Shown here: in pieces, positions 23,774 to 37,094 of the stretch
Layout: each line of letters starts with the position of its first letter
Numbering within the stretch: the stretch's first letter is position 1
Assembly: GCF_020283565.1 (NCBI RefSeq)
Contig: NC_060060.1
Coordinates: forward strand, 63,535,257-63,599,256
DNA from: Trifolium pratense
Taxonomy: Eukaryota > Streptophyta > Magnoliopsida > Fabales > Fabaceae
Length of the DNA stretch: 64,000 nucleotides
Direction: 5' to 3'
Notes under the pieces: model-generated
Database searches by the model: none
The model's input: the letters and a program-made list of their open reading frames with translations, nothing else
What the model was told of the DNA's origin: nothing
Position numbers and translations under genes: made by a program

Positions 23774-23948
23774 ATTGCTTCGAGGAAGCCCTGTAATATA
23801 ATGTGTTGATGTTATATTTATTTTCTATTGAATGACGAATTGCCGAGATAGCTGCGGGCGTTCACGCGCGCCATTTTATTTAAGCGTGTTGTTTTAAAAA
23901 AAAAATAATAATACCCCTTTTTATGCTTTGAAAAAATGGGGTGTTACA
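23774..23948 (+). repeat. LTR-3 of LARD-like array, right part
   Basis: The final 175 bp of LTR-3 resume here after the copia insertion with ATTGCTTCGAGG, where uninterrupted copies read TTTGCTTCGAGG. It ends GTGTTACA before the PBS at 23952-23963. It carries CCCTGTAAT and an AATAATAAT spacer, as LTR-5 does; LTR-1, -2 and -4 read CCCTCTAAT. Confidence 0.85.
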
Positions 23949-26451
23949 TTTTGGTATCAGAGCTCGGCAGTAGATCTTCAAAGGGAAAGTGTGTACATGG
24001 GTTAACAGTCTGAGGTCAGTCATATTAGAGTTAGAGTCGGGTTTAGTGAGCATAAGTGCTTGGGTTCTTATGTGTTTGTTGTCTTGAGTCAAGCATGGGT
24101 TAAATGCTTAGGTAATTGATTGTTTCTCAACCGAAACAATGTTCCCTATAGTGCTTCAGTGAGTAGGACAGTTAGCCCCTAGAGCTTTGGTCGAACTGGG
24201 TCGACGAGTGTCTCCGAATTTTCTCAGAGGCAGCGGTACGAGGAGGATGGATTTGAGGAGAATAAGAAATGCAAGGGATTCTTGGAAGTTAGATTATTGA
24301 TTAGAAGTGCATTGGACGTGGTCACTCGGAGATGTTGAGTGTGGACGAGTGGACATCATTCTTGTAAAGGATTTCAAGTAAGGACTTGATTCGGGGAACT
24401 TTTTGAAGAAAATATTGGATGTTTGCTACGGTGAGTTCGGGATGAGACTTGATGAAGTCATTTGGTTGTCAAGAAGATGCAGCCAATGAGGGATGGTGGA
24501 ACAGATAACAATGTCAATTGAAATTAATTACGATGATTGGGTAATCATCGGGGCGAGCCGTATTTGAGTTAAAGTGGATGTTGCGCGTCAAGAGTGAGCG
24601 AACCTGGTGGTGTTAGATGACAGTAATACGTCGATGGGTACCTTCAAGGTTTAAGTTGAGTGTGTGAGATAGGTTGAATTCGAAAATGAGATTATTAAGG
24701 ATGAATCTCGTGATAATTGAGGGTATGAGACTAAATATCACGTCGATGAGTGGCAATCTATACATAGTTCGGGAGATAGTAAGTATAGGTGTTGATGTAA
24801 GAGAAATATATAGGTAATCATTGGTTAGATAACTATAGATTTTGAGAGATGTTTTGGTAAGAATGAGGAGTTCAATTTTGGAAAGTGAATTTATGTCGAT
24901 GGTATGGGATACTAGAGGTGTATGGTATGGAAATACTTAGAGAATTGTAGCAGTGTAAGCTATAATTGTTGATTATTGGCAGGTAGACCCTAAGAGAAAG
25001 TAAACATCTTGAGTAGTTTGAAGGGGTTAGTCAAGATTTGAGTAGAGGCCCGATATGGATGAACATTTAAGTTAGCGATTTCAGTCGACCGAGAGGGTTG
25101 AATAACCGAGTAGCACCTTGAAGTTATAACATCATAGGAGTTGAGGCGGAAAAGTTTTAAGTAATTCAAGTTATGGACGGAAATTTTTAGAAAATTTTCT
25201 AGAAATGTCGTGTATGAGTAAAAAAAAAAGGGATTCGTTAGTAAGAGTACTAAGACGAAGAGAGTGATAGTTGGAAGGACATTTTGTTGAGTGTTAAGAG
25301 GTAATGAGAAATTTAGATGATATGGCTAGTATTTTAAGTTCTTGAGGATTAGATTCAAGGAGTTGAATTATGTATCGAACCTATTACGGAAGTTATGGTA
25401 GTGTATGATTTATTCTTTGGTGGGTAGTCTTGAGGGGACGAGCATTAAGATTTGAGATAAGTGTCGGACACTAGATGGATGAGTAAGATAAGTTGATTCG
25501 AAAGTTAATTATAATGACGTTCTAAGTATAAGTTTAGAGATAGTTATGCATAAAAGGCTAATAACTAGGAACATGGATGATTAATTATTTAGAGCGTTCG
25601 ATTTCGAGGAATATGTTGGTTTGTACCTTAGAAAAAGGCTAGAAGTGAGTAAGAACTTTTTGAGTAAGTAGATGCGTCGAGATGAGTAGCAAGAAGTTGT
25701 GCGCGAAGTTGGTAATTGGTACTAGGAAATACTATAACTTTAGATAGTTACGACGATTAGGGATTGGTCGAACGGAGAAGCACATGGCAACGGGGCCTGT
25801 GAGAACTAAGGAATTCGCGAAAAGGATTACCTCACACATAATTTGGAAAATTATGATTGTGCGTGTATGTTGAGGAGTCGAAAGCACCACATGAACGGAG
25901 GTCATGGCGGTGTGTTTGTTATATGTGGAAGTAAAAAGGAGTTAAGTAATTGTCTATTGGAAAGAATTGAGTACAAGTGGCTGAGAGTGCTATTGTAGTC
26001 TGGTAAAGATGGTCTATGTCACCATCATGGTTGTCGGCTATCTATTGACAAATTGAGGGACTGATCACTCTTAATATGTTGTTAATAGTAGACGAAATCG
26101 TGTTGATTGGAATAGACTAGTTTTGGCCAGCTTTGGTAGTGCGTAAAGTTTTTGGAAATTCTTTTGGAGGGTAGCCCGTCGCCGTTTCGTGTGAACTTAA
26201 TGAAATGGGCTATGCTGCGGAGACAAAATATGTGACCTTGGAAACAACATGTGTTGATCTAGGTTTGTGGACTTGGTAGAAAAATTTTGAGTGAGGAACT
26301 CATTGTGTTGTCTAGCTTGGCGTCTGGAGTTTGAAGCTAGTGCTACTTTGTAAAGGGTTGCGACAAGTGCACGTTGGTGTTAGTAATAATGGGATGAGTT
26401 GTTACTCTCGCTTTAGTTTCGAGGACGAAACTTCTTTTTGGTGGGTAGTAA
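23949..26451 (+). mobile_element. Internal region 3 of LARD-like element, non-coding
   Basis: PBS at 23952-23963, with the same length and layout as the other internal regions and no long ORF. It carries private substitutions such as CAGCGGTACGAGG (others CAGCGGTCCGAGG) near 24235 and GATTTTGAGAG near 24838. Confidence 0.8.
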
Positions 26452-29400
26452 TGTAAGACCCGTAATTCCACAGTACCTTTTGCGTGAAGAAAATAAGTAA
26501 TGGCTAAGGAATTTAGGGTTTTTGGTTAAGTGTTTTTGTGAGTATCGTCGCAATAATAGGATTTTGGCTGAGTTTAAGTCTGTTTTGTGCTCGTGCGCTG
26601 AAAAGGCACAGACTTTTGGGCTGTAATCCTCTTTTATGTATGAGAAGGTTTATGCAAATTCAGAATGACGAGTTTTGGATTATTCTCGCTTTTGGAAAAA
26701 CGAGTAGAAATTTTACCCGCTGACGTAAAATTTTACGGTTTCAGAATTCAGTAAAATTTTAGATGGAGGATTTATATATCTGCGCGAGTTAGGATATGTC
26801 CTGAGAATATTTTTAAGAGTTAGGGAAGAAAATTACAGTCGCGGAAAAAGATTCGAAGATAAGTTTTGGAAATCATTTACGGAGGACTTTTAGGTTTTAG
26901 ATTTTCTGTCTGTGCAAGTTTGGTCCGTAACCGAAGCGTGACTCGTCTGTGAGGCGAAGACTTTTAGAACCATATGAGAATATCTAAAGTGGATGGGATT
27001 TGCTTGATCCAATGGTGAGGGTTTTTCATGGCTTTAGTTGCACTTTTGATCCAATGGCTAGGAATGACCAAGACCAATGTATAGTAAGGAGGTTTAGCTT
27101 CTTTGGGGACTTAGAAAAATCTGAATTTTTCCATTTCTCTTCCTCTCCAAACCGTGAAGCCATCCCCCATTTTCATATCTTCACCAAATTTTCATTTCAT
27201 CATCAAATCCTTCCTTTTCAAGCTCTTTGGAACCTAGACTTGCTAAGGGAATCACTTCACTTAAGGTAACTAGTCTTCTCCTTTCTTTTGCTTGGTTAAA
27301 ACTCATGATTCTAGGAATTTTTGGGTTATGTTCTTGAGAATTAGTTTTCTAGAAATTAGTTTTGGTTGTTTGTGGTTCTAGGGAAGTGTTTAGGAGTAGT
27401 TTATAAGCTTGTTTAAGCTTGGCACATGTTGATTTCCATGGTGATTAAAACTTTCATGAAATCTTTTGTTAGGGTTTGAAAAATTGATTTGAATTGCTCA
27501 TAACTTTAAAAATTTGTGTTGTGCTTTTATTTTTGGTGTTGTTTATGAGCTTAGTAGAGAAATGGATGTTAGATTATGGCTTTAATTTTGTGAAACAAGG
27601 AAAAATAATTTTGAGTGTGTTCTTGAGGATTTTATGAACATATTTTTAGAAACTTTTGTTTTGATGCTCAAAGTGGTTTGGTTGATCAATTCCATGGCCA
27701 TGTGAACTAATAGATGCTAGCTAGGACTTTGCATTGGAAAATTTTGAGTGTGGTCCTTATTTTCAAAACTTTTGGTCATGAGAAATTTCGGAAAAGTGTG
27801 GGAGAGGTTTCAAAATTTGTCAGGGCTTTCAGGGAGGCACAATGGTGGCCTAGGGCGAATTACCATGCAAAAATTTTTGGGAAAAAAATGGTTTTAGTGT
27901 TGTATGTGTGTTAAAGAACCTAAAATTGAATTTTCGAAATTTGAGGCTTTGCCCGGAAAATTTTTTGGGGCTTGGATTAGTAACTCGGGGGTATTATGGG
28001 ATATTACCATGCCCTCGGAAGCGAAAAATTTTGAGCGGAAGGGCCACTTTGTTTTTCAAGGGCAGAACCTAGAGCTTGTGTGGGGGGGAAAAATTGTGAA
28101 ATTTTTCTAAGTCCACAATTTTGTGAAAAATGAGCATGCTTTGATGAAATGATCATAGGTGGGTCAAAGTTTGATTATAGGATTGTATTTGGAAAGAAAA
28201 ACTTGAAACTTGCGACGCAAGAAAAACTCGATTATTTTGTCGAGATATTTTCGTAAAATTTTTAGGTTGTTTTCAAGTGTTTTGGTAGTGTATGAAAGTG
28301 TCCTTTGAAGTTTAAAACCATAGAGAGCAATGGTATGCTTTGAAAATGAAAATTTGTGGGAGAATGCCTTGATTTCTCAATTCTGGACGAACTGTGCAGG
28401 GGCATTTTCGTCCATTTAAAATTGTTTCAGTTCCCTCAAAACTTAACCATTTGATCCGTCTTTTCGAGACGATGAATTTGGCGTATGGTTCGTCTCGATC
28501 GGACAAGAGTTGAATTAGTTATGGTCATTTTAGTTTGAAAACTATTTTGTCGAAAATGTGTTTGTTTTGTGAAAAATAGTGTATTTAACTTCGGGAATTT
28601 TTAATCACTATGGGGAGGACTCGAAAACACAATCCGAGAGTGTTAGGAAGTGCCTTAGACACCTCTAGACCTTTGTTGATAGGTTTAGTTTCGTTGAGAT
28701 ATTTTGGGAGAAACTTATGGATTGTACGTTGCTTATTTTAGGGCGCGCGAAAGTGTAGAATTGTTCGAAGTTGTTTGAAATTGGAGCTTGCCGAGGTAAG
28801 GGCACCTTCTTACTTCCGTATTAAATTCCGTCGATAGCGTAGTTGTATGCTTGTTGTTGTGAATGCTTTGTGTGTTTGTTTGTGCACTATTTGTGAGTGC
28901 TTGGCATGTTTGTATTATGTATTCTCGATATGAGTTCGTGATGAATACATGAGGTTACTTGTCTGACATAGTATTTGATGAAATATATGTGTTGACATGC
29001 TTGTTGGGAGATTACATATGATTGTGATAATATATGTATTGTGGTTGCATTGGTATAGATAAGGGTATCGTATGCTCATGCGTCCATGGTAAGAGGTGGT
29101 TGCCGGAGTGGACCCCGGGTTGTGATTGCGGGAGCGGATCCACCCAAATGTTTGAGGGATTTTACGAGGTGTGATTGCGGGAGTGGATCCACCTTAATCC
29201 TACGGGATTCTTGTTGAGTTCAATACGTGGTTGCGGGGGTGGGCCACGAGGTGTGATTGCGGGAGTGGATCCACCTTAATTTTTGCGGGGTTTTATTGAG
29301 TTCAATACTTGGTTGCGGGAGTGGACCATGAGGTGCGATTGCGGGAGTGAATCCACCTTAACCCTTCGTGGTTTTATTGATCCTCAGTACGTGGTTGCGG

Positions 29401-30263
29401 GAGTGGACCATGGGGTGTGATTGCGGGAGTGGATCCACCTTAAATCCTTCGAGATTTTATTGATTAACTTTTTAGTAGGAACATGGTTGCGGGAGTGGAC
29501 CATGGGGTGTGATTGCGGGAGTGGATCCACCTTAATCCTTATGGATTGTATTAATTTTTTGTACGAGTGTTTGGGTGTGTGAGACCAGTGGCGGTCGTCG
29601 CATTTGTTGTGTTAGAGGTTAGCGAGACCAGTGGGGGTTGTCGCATTCATTGCATTAGAGGTTGCATTAGGCTATGTGCGCATTTTATTTATTATGCGTG
29701 GTGTTGAGAAAATGATAAGTGTTTACTCGCTTTTATGTTGTGGTATTTGGTATTTGTATACTTGTTTCCAGTTGGTGACCCTTATTTTGCATGCCATATC
29801 GCGGGCTCCTCCCACCCCCAGACGATGGAGCGCCATCTGAGACCGTAGGCCGTGAGGACGGCGAGGACTTCGTGGACTATCCCGGAGTGTAGAGAGTAGC
29901 GCTTGTTAGGCTACATTTTTGGTTAGGCTTAGGGCCTAGTTGTTTTTTGGATGACTGTATGACTTATACATTTATACTCAGACATGTTTAGTGCCTTTTG
30001 GCCTTGTGATATATTCGGTTCATAACTCATGTCTTTTGGTTGATGAACTTAATGTATCCGCTGTACGTAAATTATTCAGGTACACACTTTGCTTCGAGGA
30101 AGCCCTCTAATATAATGTGTTGATGTTATATTTATTTTCTATTGAATGACGAATTGCCGAGATAGCTGCGGGCGTTCACGCGCGCCATTTTATTTAAGCG
30201 TGTTGTTTTAAAAAAAAAAAAAATAATACCCCTTTTTATGCTTTGAAAAAATGGGGTGTTACA
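26452..30263 (+). repeat. LTR-4 of LARD-like array (full, 3812 bp)
   Basis: From TGTAAGACCC to GTTACA. The TATA-like site of LTR-2 and LTR-3 is changed to AGTAGAAATT at 26703-26712, as in LTR-5. The subrepeat block is at 29095-29535 and its first core has the CCGG variant shared with LTR-3. Confidence 0.85.
29095..29535 (+). repeat. Tandem subrepeats inside LTR-4
   Basis: The same eleven-core block as in the other LTRs, with no visible change in copy number. Confidence 0.8.
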
Positions 30264-32765
30264 TTTTGGTATCAGAGCTCGGCAGTAGATCTTCAAAGGG
30301 AAAGTGTGTACATGGGTTAACAGTCTGAGGTCAGTCATATTAGAGTTAGAGTCGGGTTTAGTGAGCATAAGTGCTTGGGTTCTTATGTGTTTGTTGTCTT
30401 GAGTCAAGCATGGGTTAAATGCTTAGGTAATTGATTGTTTCTCAACCGAAACAATGTTCCCTATAGTGCTTTAGTGAGTAGGACAGTTAGCCCCTAGAGC
30501 TTTGGTCGAACTGGGTCGACGAGTGTCTCCGAATTTTCTCAGAGGCAGCGGTCCGAGGAGGATGGATTTGAGGAGAATAAGAAATGCAAGGGATTCTTGG
30601 AAGTTAGATTATTGATTAGAAGTGCATTGGACGTGGTCACTCGGAGATGTTGAGTGTGGACGAGTGGACATCATTCTTGTAAAGGATTTCAAGTAAGGAC
30701 TTGATTCGGGGAACTTTTTGAAGAAAATATTGGATGTTTGCTACGGTGAGTTCGGGATGAGACTTGATGAAGTCATTTGGTTGTCAAGAAGATGCAGCCA
30801 ATGAGGGATGGTGGAACAGATAACAATGTCAATTGAAATTAATTACGATGATTGGGTAATCATCGGGGCGAGCCGTATTTGAGTTAAAGTGGATGTTGCG
30901 CGTCAAGAGTGAGCGAACCTGGTGGTGTTAGATGACAGTAATACGTCGATGGGTACCTTCAAGGTTTAAGTTGAGTGTGTGAGATAGGTTGAATTCGAAA
31001 ATGAGATTATTAAGGATGAATCTCGTGATAATTGAGGGTGTGAGACTAAATATCACGTCGATGAGTGGCAATCTATACATAGTTCGGGAGATAGTAAGTA
31101 TAGGTGTTGATGTAAGAGAAATATATAGGTAATCATTGGTTAGATAACTATAGATTTCGAGAGATGTTTTGGTAAGAATGAGGAGTTCAATTTTGGAAAG
31201 TGAATTTATGTCGATGGTATGGGATACTAGAGGTGTATGGTATGGAAATACTTAGAGAATTGTAGCAGTGTAAGCTATAATTGTTGATTATTGGCAGGTA
31301 GACCCTAAGAGAAAGTAAACATCTTGAGTAGTTTGAAGGGGTTAGTCAAGATTTGAGTAGAGGCCCGATATGGATGAACATTTAAGTTAGCGATTTCAGT
31401 CGACCGAGAGGGTTGAATAACCGAGTAGCACCTTGAAGTTATAACATCATAGGAGTTGAGGCGGAAAAGTTTTAAGTAATTCAAGTTATGGACGGAAATT
31501 TTTAGAAAATTTTCTAGAAATGTCGTGTATGAGTAAAAAAAAAGGGATTCGTTAGTAAGAGTACTAAGACGAAGAGAGTGATAGTTGGAAGGACATTTTG
31601 TTGAGTGTTAAGAGGTAATGAGAAATTTAGATGATATGGCTAGTATTTTAAGTTCTTGAGGATTAGATTCAAGGAGTTGAATTATGTATCGAACCTATTA
31701 CGGAAGTTATGGTAGTGTATGATTTATTCTTTGGTGGGTAGTCTTGAGGGGACGAGCATTAAGATTTGAGATAAGTGTCGGACACTAGATGGATGAGTAA
31801 GATAAGTTGATTCGAAAGTTAATTATAATGACGTTCTAAGTATAAGTTTAGAGATAGTTATGCATAAAAGGCTAATAACTAGGAACATGGATGATTAATT
31901 ATTTAGAGCGTTCGATTTCGAGGAATATGTTGGTTTGTACCTTAGAAAAAGGCTAGAAGTGAGTAAGAACTTTTTGAGTAAGTAGATGCGTCGAGATGAG
32001 TAGCAAGAAGTTGTGCGCGAAGTTGGTAATTGGTACTAGGAAATACTATAACTTTAGATAGTTACGACGATTAGGGATTGGTCGAACGGAGAAGCACATG
32101 GCAACGGGGCCTGTGAGAACTAAGGAATTCGCGAAAAGGATTACCTCACACATAATTTGGAAAATTATGATTGTGCGTGTATGTTGAGGAGTCGAAAGCA
32201 CCACATGAACGGAGGTCATGGCGGTGTGTTTGTTATATGTGGAAGTAAAAAGGAGTTAAGTAATTGTCTATTGGAAAGAATTGAGTACAAGTGGCTGAGA
32301 GTGCTATTGTAGTCTGGTAAAGATGGTCTATGTCACCATCATGGTTGTCGGCTATCTATTGACAAATTGAGGGACTGATCACTCTTAATATGTTGTTAAT
32401 AGTAGACGAAATCGTGTTGATTGGAATAGACTAGTTTTGGCCAGCTTTGGTAGTGCGTAAAGTTTTTGGAAATTCTTTTGGAGGGTAGCCCGTCGCCGTT
32501 TCGTGTGAACTTAATGAAATGGGCTATGCTGCGGAGACAAAATATGTGACCTTGGAAACAACATGTGTTGATCTAGGTTTGTGGACTTGGTAGAAAAATT
32601 TTGAGTGAGGAACTCATTGTGTTGTCTAGCTTGGCGTCTGGAGTTTGAAGCTAGTGCTACTTTGTAAAGGGTTGCGACAAGTGCACGTTGGTGTTAGTAA
32701 TAATGGGATGAGTTGTTACTCTCGCTTTAGTTTCGAGGACGAAACTTCTTTTTGGTGGGTAGTAA
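30264..32765 (+). mobile_element. Internal region 4 of LARD-like element, non-coding
   Basis: PBS at 30267-30278. One base shorter than the other internal regions because of a shorter A run near 31535. No long ORF. Confidence 0.8.
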
Positions 32766-35700
32766 TGTAAGACCCGTAATTCCACAGTACCTTTTGCGTG
32801 AAGAAAATAAGTAATGGCTAAGGAATTTAGGGTTTTTGGTTAAGTGTTTTTGTGAGTATCGTCGCAATAATAGGATTTTGGCTGAGTTTAAGTCTGTTTT
32901 GTGCTCGTGCGCTGAAAAGGCACAGACTTTTGGGCTGTAATCCTCTTTTATGTATGAGAAGGTTTATGCAAATTCAGAATGACGAGTTTTGGATTATTCT
33001 CGCTTTTGGAAAAACGAGTAGAAATTTTACCCGCTGACGTAAAATTTTACGGTTTCAGAATTCAGTAAAATTTTAGATGGAGGATTTATATATCTGCGCG
33101 AGTTAGGATATGTCCTGAGAATATTTTTAAGAGTTAGGGAAGAAAATTACAGTCGCGGAAAAAGATTCGAAGATAAGTTTTGGAAATCATTTACGGAGGA
33201 CTTTTAGGTTTTAGATTTTCTGTCTGTGCAAGTTTGGTCCGTAACCGAAGCGTGACTCGTCTGTGAGGCGAAGACTTTTAGAACCATATGAGAATATCTA
33301 AAGTGGATGGGATTTGCTTGATCCAATGGTGAGGGTTTTTCATGGCTTTAGTTGCACTTTTGATCCAATGGCTAGGAATGACCAAGACCAATGTATAGTA
33401 AGGAGGTTTAGCTTCTTTGGGGACTTAGAAAAATCTGAATTTTTCCATTTCTCTTCCTCTCCAAACCGTGAAGCCATCCCCCATTTTCATATCTTCACCA
33501 AATTTTCATTTCATCATCAAATCCTTCCTTTTCAAGCTCTTTGGAACCTAGACTTGCTAAGGGAATCACTTCACTTAAGGTAACTAGTCTTCTCCTTTCT
33601 TTTGCTTGGTTAAAACTCATGATTCTAGGAATTTTTGGGTTATGTTCTTGAGAATTAGTTTTCTAGAAATTAGTTTTGGTTGTTTGTGGTTCTAGGGAAG
33701 TGTTTAGGAGTAGTTTATAAGCTTGTTTAAGCTTGGCACATGTTGATTTCCATGGTGATTAAAACTTTCATGAAATCTTTTGTTAGGGTTTGAAAAATTG
33801 ATTTGAATTGCTCATAACTTTAAAAATTTGTGTTGTGCTTTTATTTTTGGTGTTGTTTATGAGCTTAGTAGAGAAATGGATGTTAGATTATGGCTTTAAT
33901 TTTGTGAAACAAGGAAAAATAATTTTGAGTGTGTTCTTGAGGATTTTATGAACATATTTTTAGAAACTTTTGTTTTGATGCTCAAAGTGGTTTGGTTGAT
34001 CAATTCCATGGCCATGTGAACTAATAGATGCTAGCTAGGACTTTGCATTGGAAAATTTTGAGTGTGGTCCTTATTTTCAAAACTTTTGGTCATGAGAAAT
34101 TTCGGAAAAGTGTGGGAGAGGTTTCAAAATTTGTCAGGGCTTTGAGGGAGGCACAATGGTGGCCTAGGGCGAATTACCATGCAAAAATTTTTGGGAAAAA
34201 AATGGTTTTAGTGTTGTATGTGTGTTAAAGAACCTAAAATTGAATTTTCGAAATTTGAGGCTTTGCCCGGAAAATTTTTTGGGGCTTGGATTAGTAACTC
34301 GGGGGTATTATGGGATATTACCATGCCCTCGGAAGCGAAAAATTTTGAGCGGAAGGGCCACTTTGTTTTTCAAGGGCAGAACCTAGAGCTTGTGTGGGGG
34401 GGAAAAATTGTGAAATTTTTCTAAGTACACAATTTTGTGAAAAATGAGCATGCTTTGATGAAATGATCATAGGTGGGTCAAAGTTTGATTATAGGATTGT
34501 ATTTGGAAAGAAAAACTTGAAACTTGCGACGCAAGAAAAACTCGATTATTTTGTCGAGATATTTTCGTAAAATTTTTAGGTTGTTTTCAAGTGTTTTGGT
34601 AGTGTATGAAAGTGTCCTTTGAAGTTTAAAACCATAGAGAGCAATGGTATGCTTTGAAAATGAAAATTTGTGGGAGAATGCCTTGATTTCTCAATTCTGG
34701 ACGAACTGTGCAGGGGCATTTTCGTCCATTTAAAATTGTTTCAGTTCCCTCAAAACTTAACCATTTGATCCGTCTTTTCGAGACGATGAATTTGGCGTAT
34801 GGTTCGTCTCGATCGGACAAGAGTTGAATTAGTTATGGTCATTTTAGTTTGAAAACTATTTTGTCGAAAATGTGTTTGTTTTGTGAAAAATAGTGTATTT
34901 AACTTCGGGAATTTTTAATCACTATGGGGAGGACTCGAAAACACAATCCGAGAGTGTTAGGAAGTGCCTTAGACACCTCTAGACCTTTGTTGATAGGTTT
35001 AGTTTCGTTGAGATATTTTGGGAGAAACTTATGGATTGTACGTTGCTTATTTTAGGGCGCGCGAAAGTGTAGAATTGTTCGAAGTTGTTTGAAATTGGAG
35101 CTTGCCGAGGTAAGGGCACCTTCTTACTTCCGTATTAAATTCCGTCGATAGCGTAGTTGTATGCTTGTTGTTGTGAATGCTTTGTGTGTTTGTTTGTGCA
35201 CTATTTGTGAGTGCTTGGCATGTTTGTATTATGTATTCTCGATATGAGTTCGTGATGAATACATGAGGTTACTTGTCTGACATAGTATTTGATGAAATAT
35301 ATGTGTTGACATGCTTGTTGGGAGATTACATATGATTGTGATAATATATGTATTGTGGTTGCATTGGTATAGATAAGGGTATCGTATGCTCATGCGTCCA
35401 TGGTAAGAGGTGGTTGCGGGAGTGGACCCCGGGTTGTGATTGCGGGAGCGGATCCACCCAAATGTTTGAGGGATTTTACGAGGTGTGATTGCGGGAGTGG
35501 ATCCACCTTAATCCTACGGGATTCTTGTTGAGTTCAATACGTGGTTGCGGGGGTGGGCCACGAGGTGTGATTGCGGGAGTGGATCCACCTTAATTTTTGC
35601 GGGGTTTTATTGAGTTCAATACTTGGTTGCGGGAGTGGACCATGAGGTGCGATTGCGGGAGTGAATCCACCTTAACCCTTCGTGGTTTTATTGATCCTCA

Positions 35701-36577
35701 GTACGTGGTTGCGGGAGTGGACCATGGGGTGTGATTGCGGGAGTGGATCCACCTTAAATCCTTCGAGATTTTATTGATTAACTTTTTAGTAGGAACATGG
35801 TTGCAGGAGTGGACCATGGGGTGTGATTGCGGGAGTGGATCCACCTTAATCCTTATGGATTGTATTAATTTTTTGTACGAGTGTTTGGGTGTGTGAGACC
35901 AGTGGCGGTCGTCGCATTTGTTGTGTTAGAGGTTAGCGAGACCAGTGGGGGTTGTCGCATTCATTGCATTAGAGGTTGCATTAGGCTATGTGCGCATTTT
36001 ATTTATTATGCGTGGTGTTGAGAAAATGATAAGTGTTTACTCGCTTTTATGTTGTGGTATTTGGTATTTGTATACTTGTTTCCAGTTGGTGACCCTTATT
36101 TTGCATGCCATATCGCGGGCTCCTCCCACCCCCAGACGATGGAGCGCCATCTGAGATCGTAGGCCGTGAGGACGGCGAGGACTTCGTGGACTATCCCGGA
36201 GTGTAGAGAGTAGCGCTTGTTAGGCTACATTTTTGGTTAGGCTTAGGGCCTAGTTGTTTTTTGGATGACTGTATGTCTTATACATTTATACTCAGACATG
36301 TTTAGTGTCTTTTGGCCTTGTGATATATTCGGTTCATAACTCATGTCTTTTGGTTGATGAACTTAATGTATCCGCTGTATGTAAATTATTCAGGTACACA
36401 CTTTGCTTCGAGGAAGCCCTGTAATATAATGTGTTGATGTTATATTTATTTTCTATTGAATGACGAATTGCCGAGATAGCTGCGGGCGTTCACGCGCGCC
36501 ATTTTATTTAAGCGTGTTGTTTTAAAAAAAAAAATAATAATACCCCTTTTTATGCTTTGAAAAAATGGGGTGTTACA
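32766..36577 (+). repeat. LTR-5, right-hand terminal LTR of the array
   Basis: A full 3812 bp LTR ending GTTACA at 36577. It is followed not by a PBS but by unrelated sequence beginning GATAT, so this is the true 3' end of the array. GATAT would be the target duplication; its partner lies outside the window. It has AGTAGAAATT near 33017 and CCCTGTAAT near 36416. Confidence 0.85.
35409..35849 (+). repeat. Tandem subrepeats inside LTR-5
   Basis: The same eleven-core block. One core near 35802 reads TTGCAGGAGTGG, a private change. Confidence 0.8.
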
Positions 36578-36609
36578 GATATGTAGAAGCCCAATTTGCT
36601 GCACATATC
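36578..36609 (-). pseudogene. Short remnant of plant transposon-protein relic between array and copia element
   Basis: This stub separates LTR-5 from the next copia element and ends in the target duplication ATATC (36605-36609). It joins the sequence resuming at 41434, so both elements landed in the same older relic. Confidence 0.5.
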
Positions 36610-37003
36610 TGTTAGAAATTGATGTTCTTCTTAAGCCCATATCCATTGTGATCCAAGCCCATCCATTGTAGGATCATCCATAACATTTTGTATGTGATAC
36701 ACTTGGCTTGTAACATGTATCACACTTGTATTATTGCATGTAGTTTCATTTACCACTTGTATAGATGCATGTATTTCCTTTACCACTTGTTATGTTGCAT
36801 GTATTTCTCTTGACACTTGTCTTCATGCATGTAAGCTAAGTAGTTGCTCCTTCTACTATAAATTGGAGTTCACAATGTACCTTGAATCATCCAACAATTA
36901 GTAACATAACATCTTCCTCTAAAAACTTTATTGTCTTTCTAGTTTTATAGTTTCTCTAACCTTCTTCTCCACCACTCTACAATAGCCTTTATTTTTTCTT
37001 ACA
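36610..37003 (+). repeat. 5' LTR of 4.8 kb copia element
   Basis: 394 bp, TG...CA, with TATAAATT at 36857-36864. Tandem-like phrases CACTTGT followed by TGCATGTA recur four times in its first half. Confidence 0.9.
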
Positions 37004-37094
37004 TGGTATCAAGAGCTTCATTGATCTTAACGGGTCTGTGAGGAAACAAAACCAGCAAGAAAACATTCACAAAAAAATCCTTTATACACCATAA

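Larger units (their letters stand above)
1..36577 (+). mobile_element. Tandem array of a non-autonomous Ty3/gypsy-like (LARD-type) retroelement with shared LTRs
   Basis: Near-identical units with a period of 6314-6315 bp repeat head to tail: landmarks at 2720, 9035, 26452 and 32766 all begin TGTAAGACCC. Each unit resolves into a 3812 bp LTR (TG...CA) and a roughly 2.5 kb internal region opening with TGGTATCAGAGC, which matches the initiator tRNA-Met 3' end. Neighbouring units share one LTR, so the window shows four internal regions and five LTRs, the first cut by the window edge. A copia element at 12672-23773 interrupts the third LTR. No frame in the unit exceeds about 91 codons, so the element cannot encode gag or pol. 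Known family logic: long LTRs beginning TGTAAGACC with a tRNA-Met PBS are typical of plant Ty3/gypsy chromoviruses (Tekay-like). Assigning this element to that lineage is inference. The left end of the array lies outside the window. Confidence 0.85.

Noticed and set aside
1..36577. Array considered as an ordinary centromeric satellite or rDNA repeat
   Set aside because: Units contain LTR ends, a tRNA primer-binding site and a gypsy-type 3' motif; no rRNA sequence is present.
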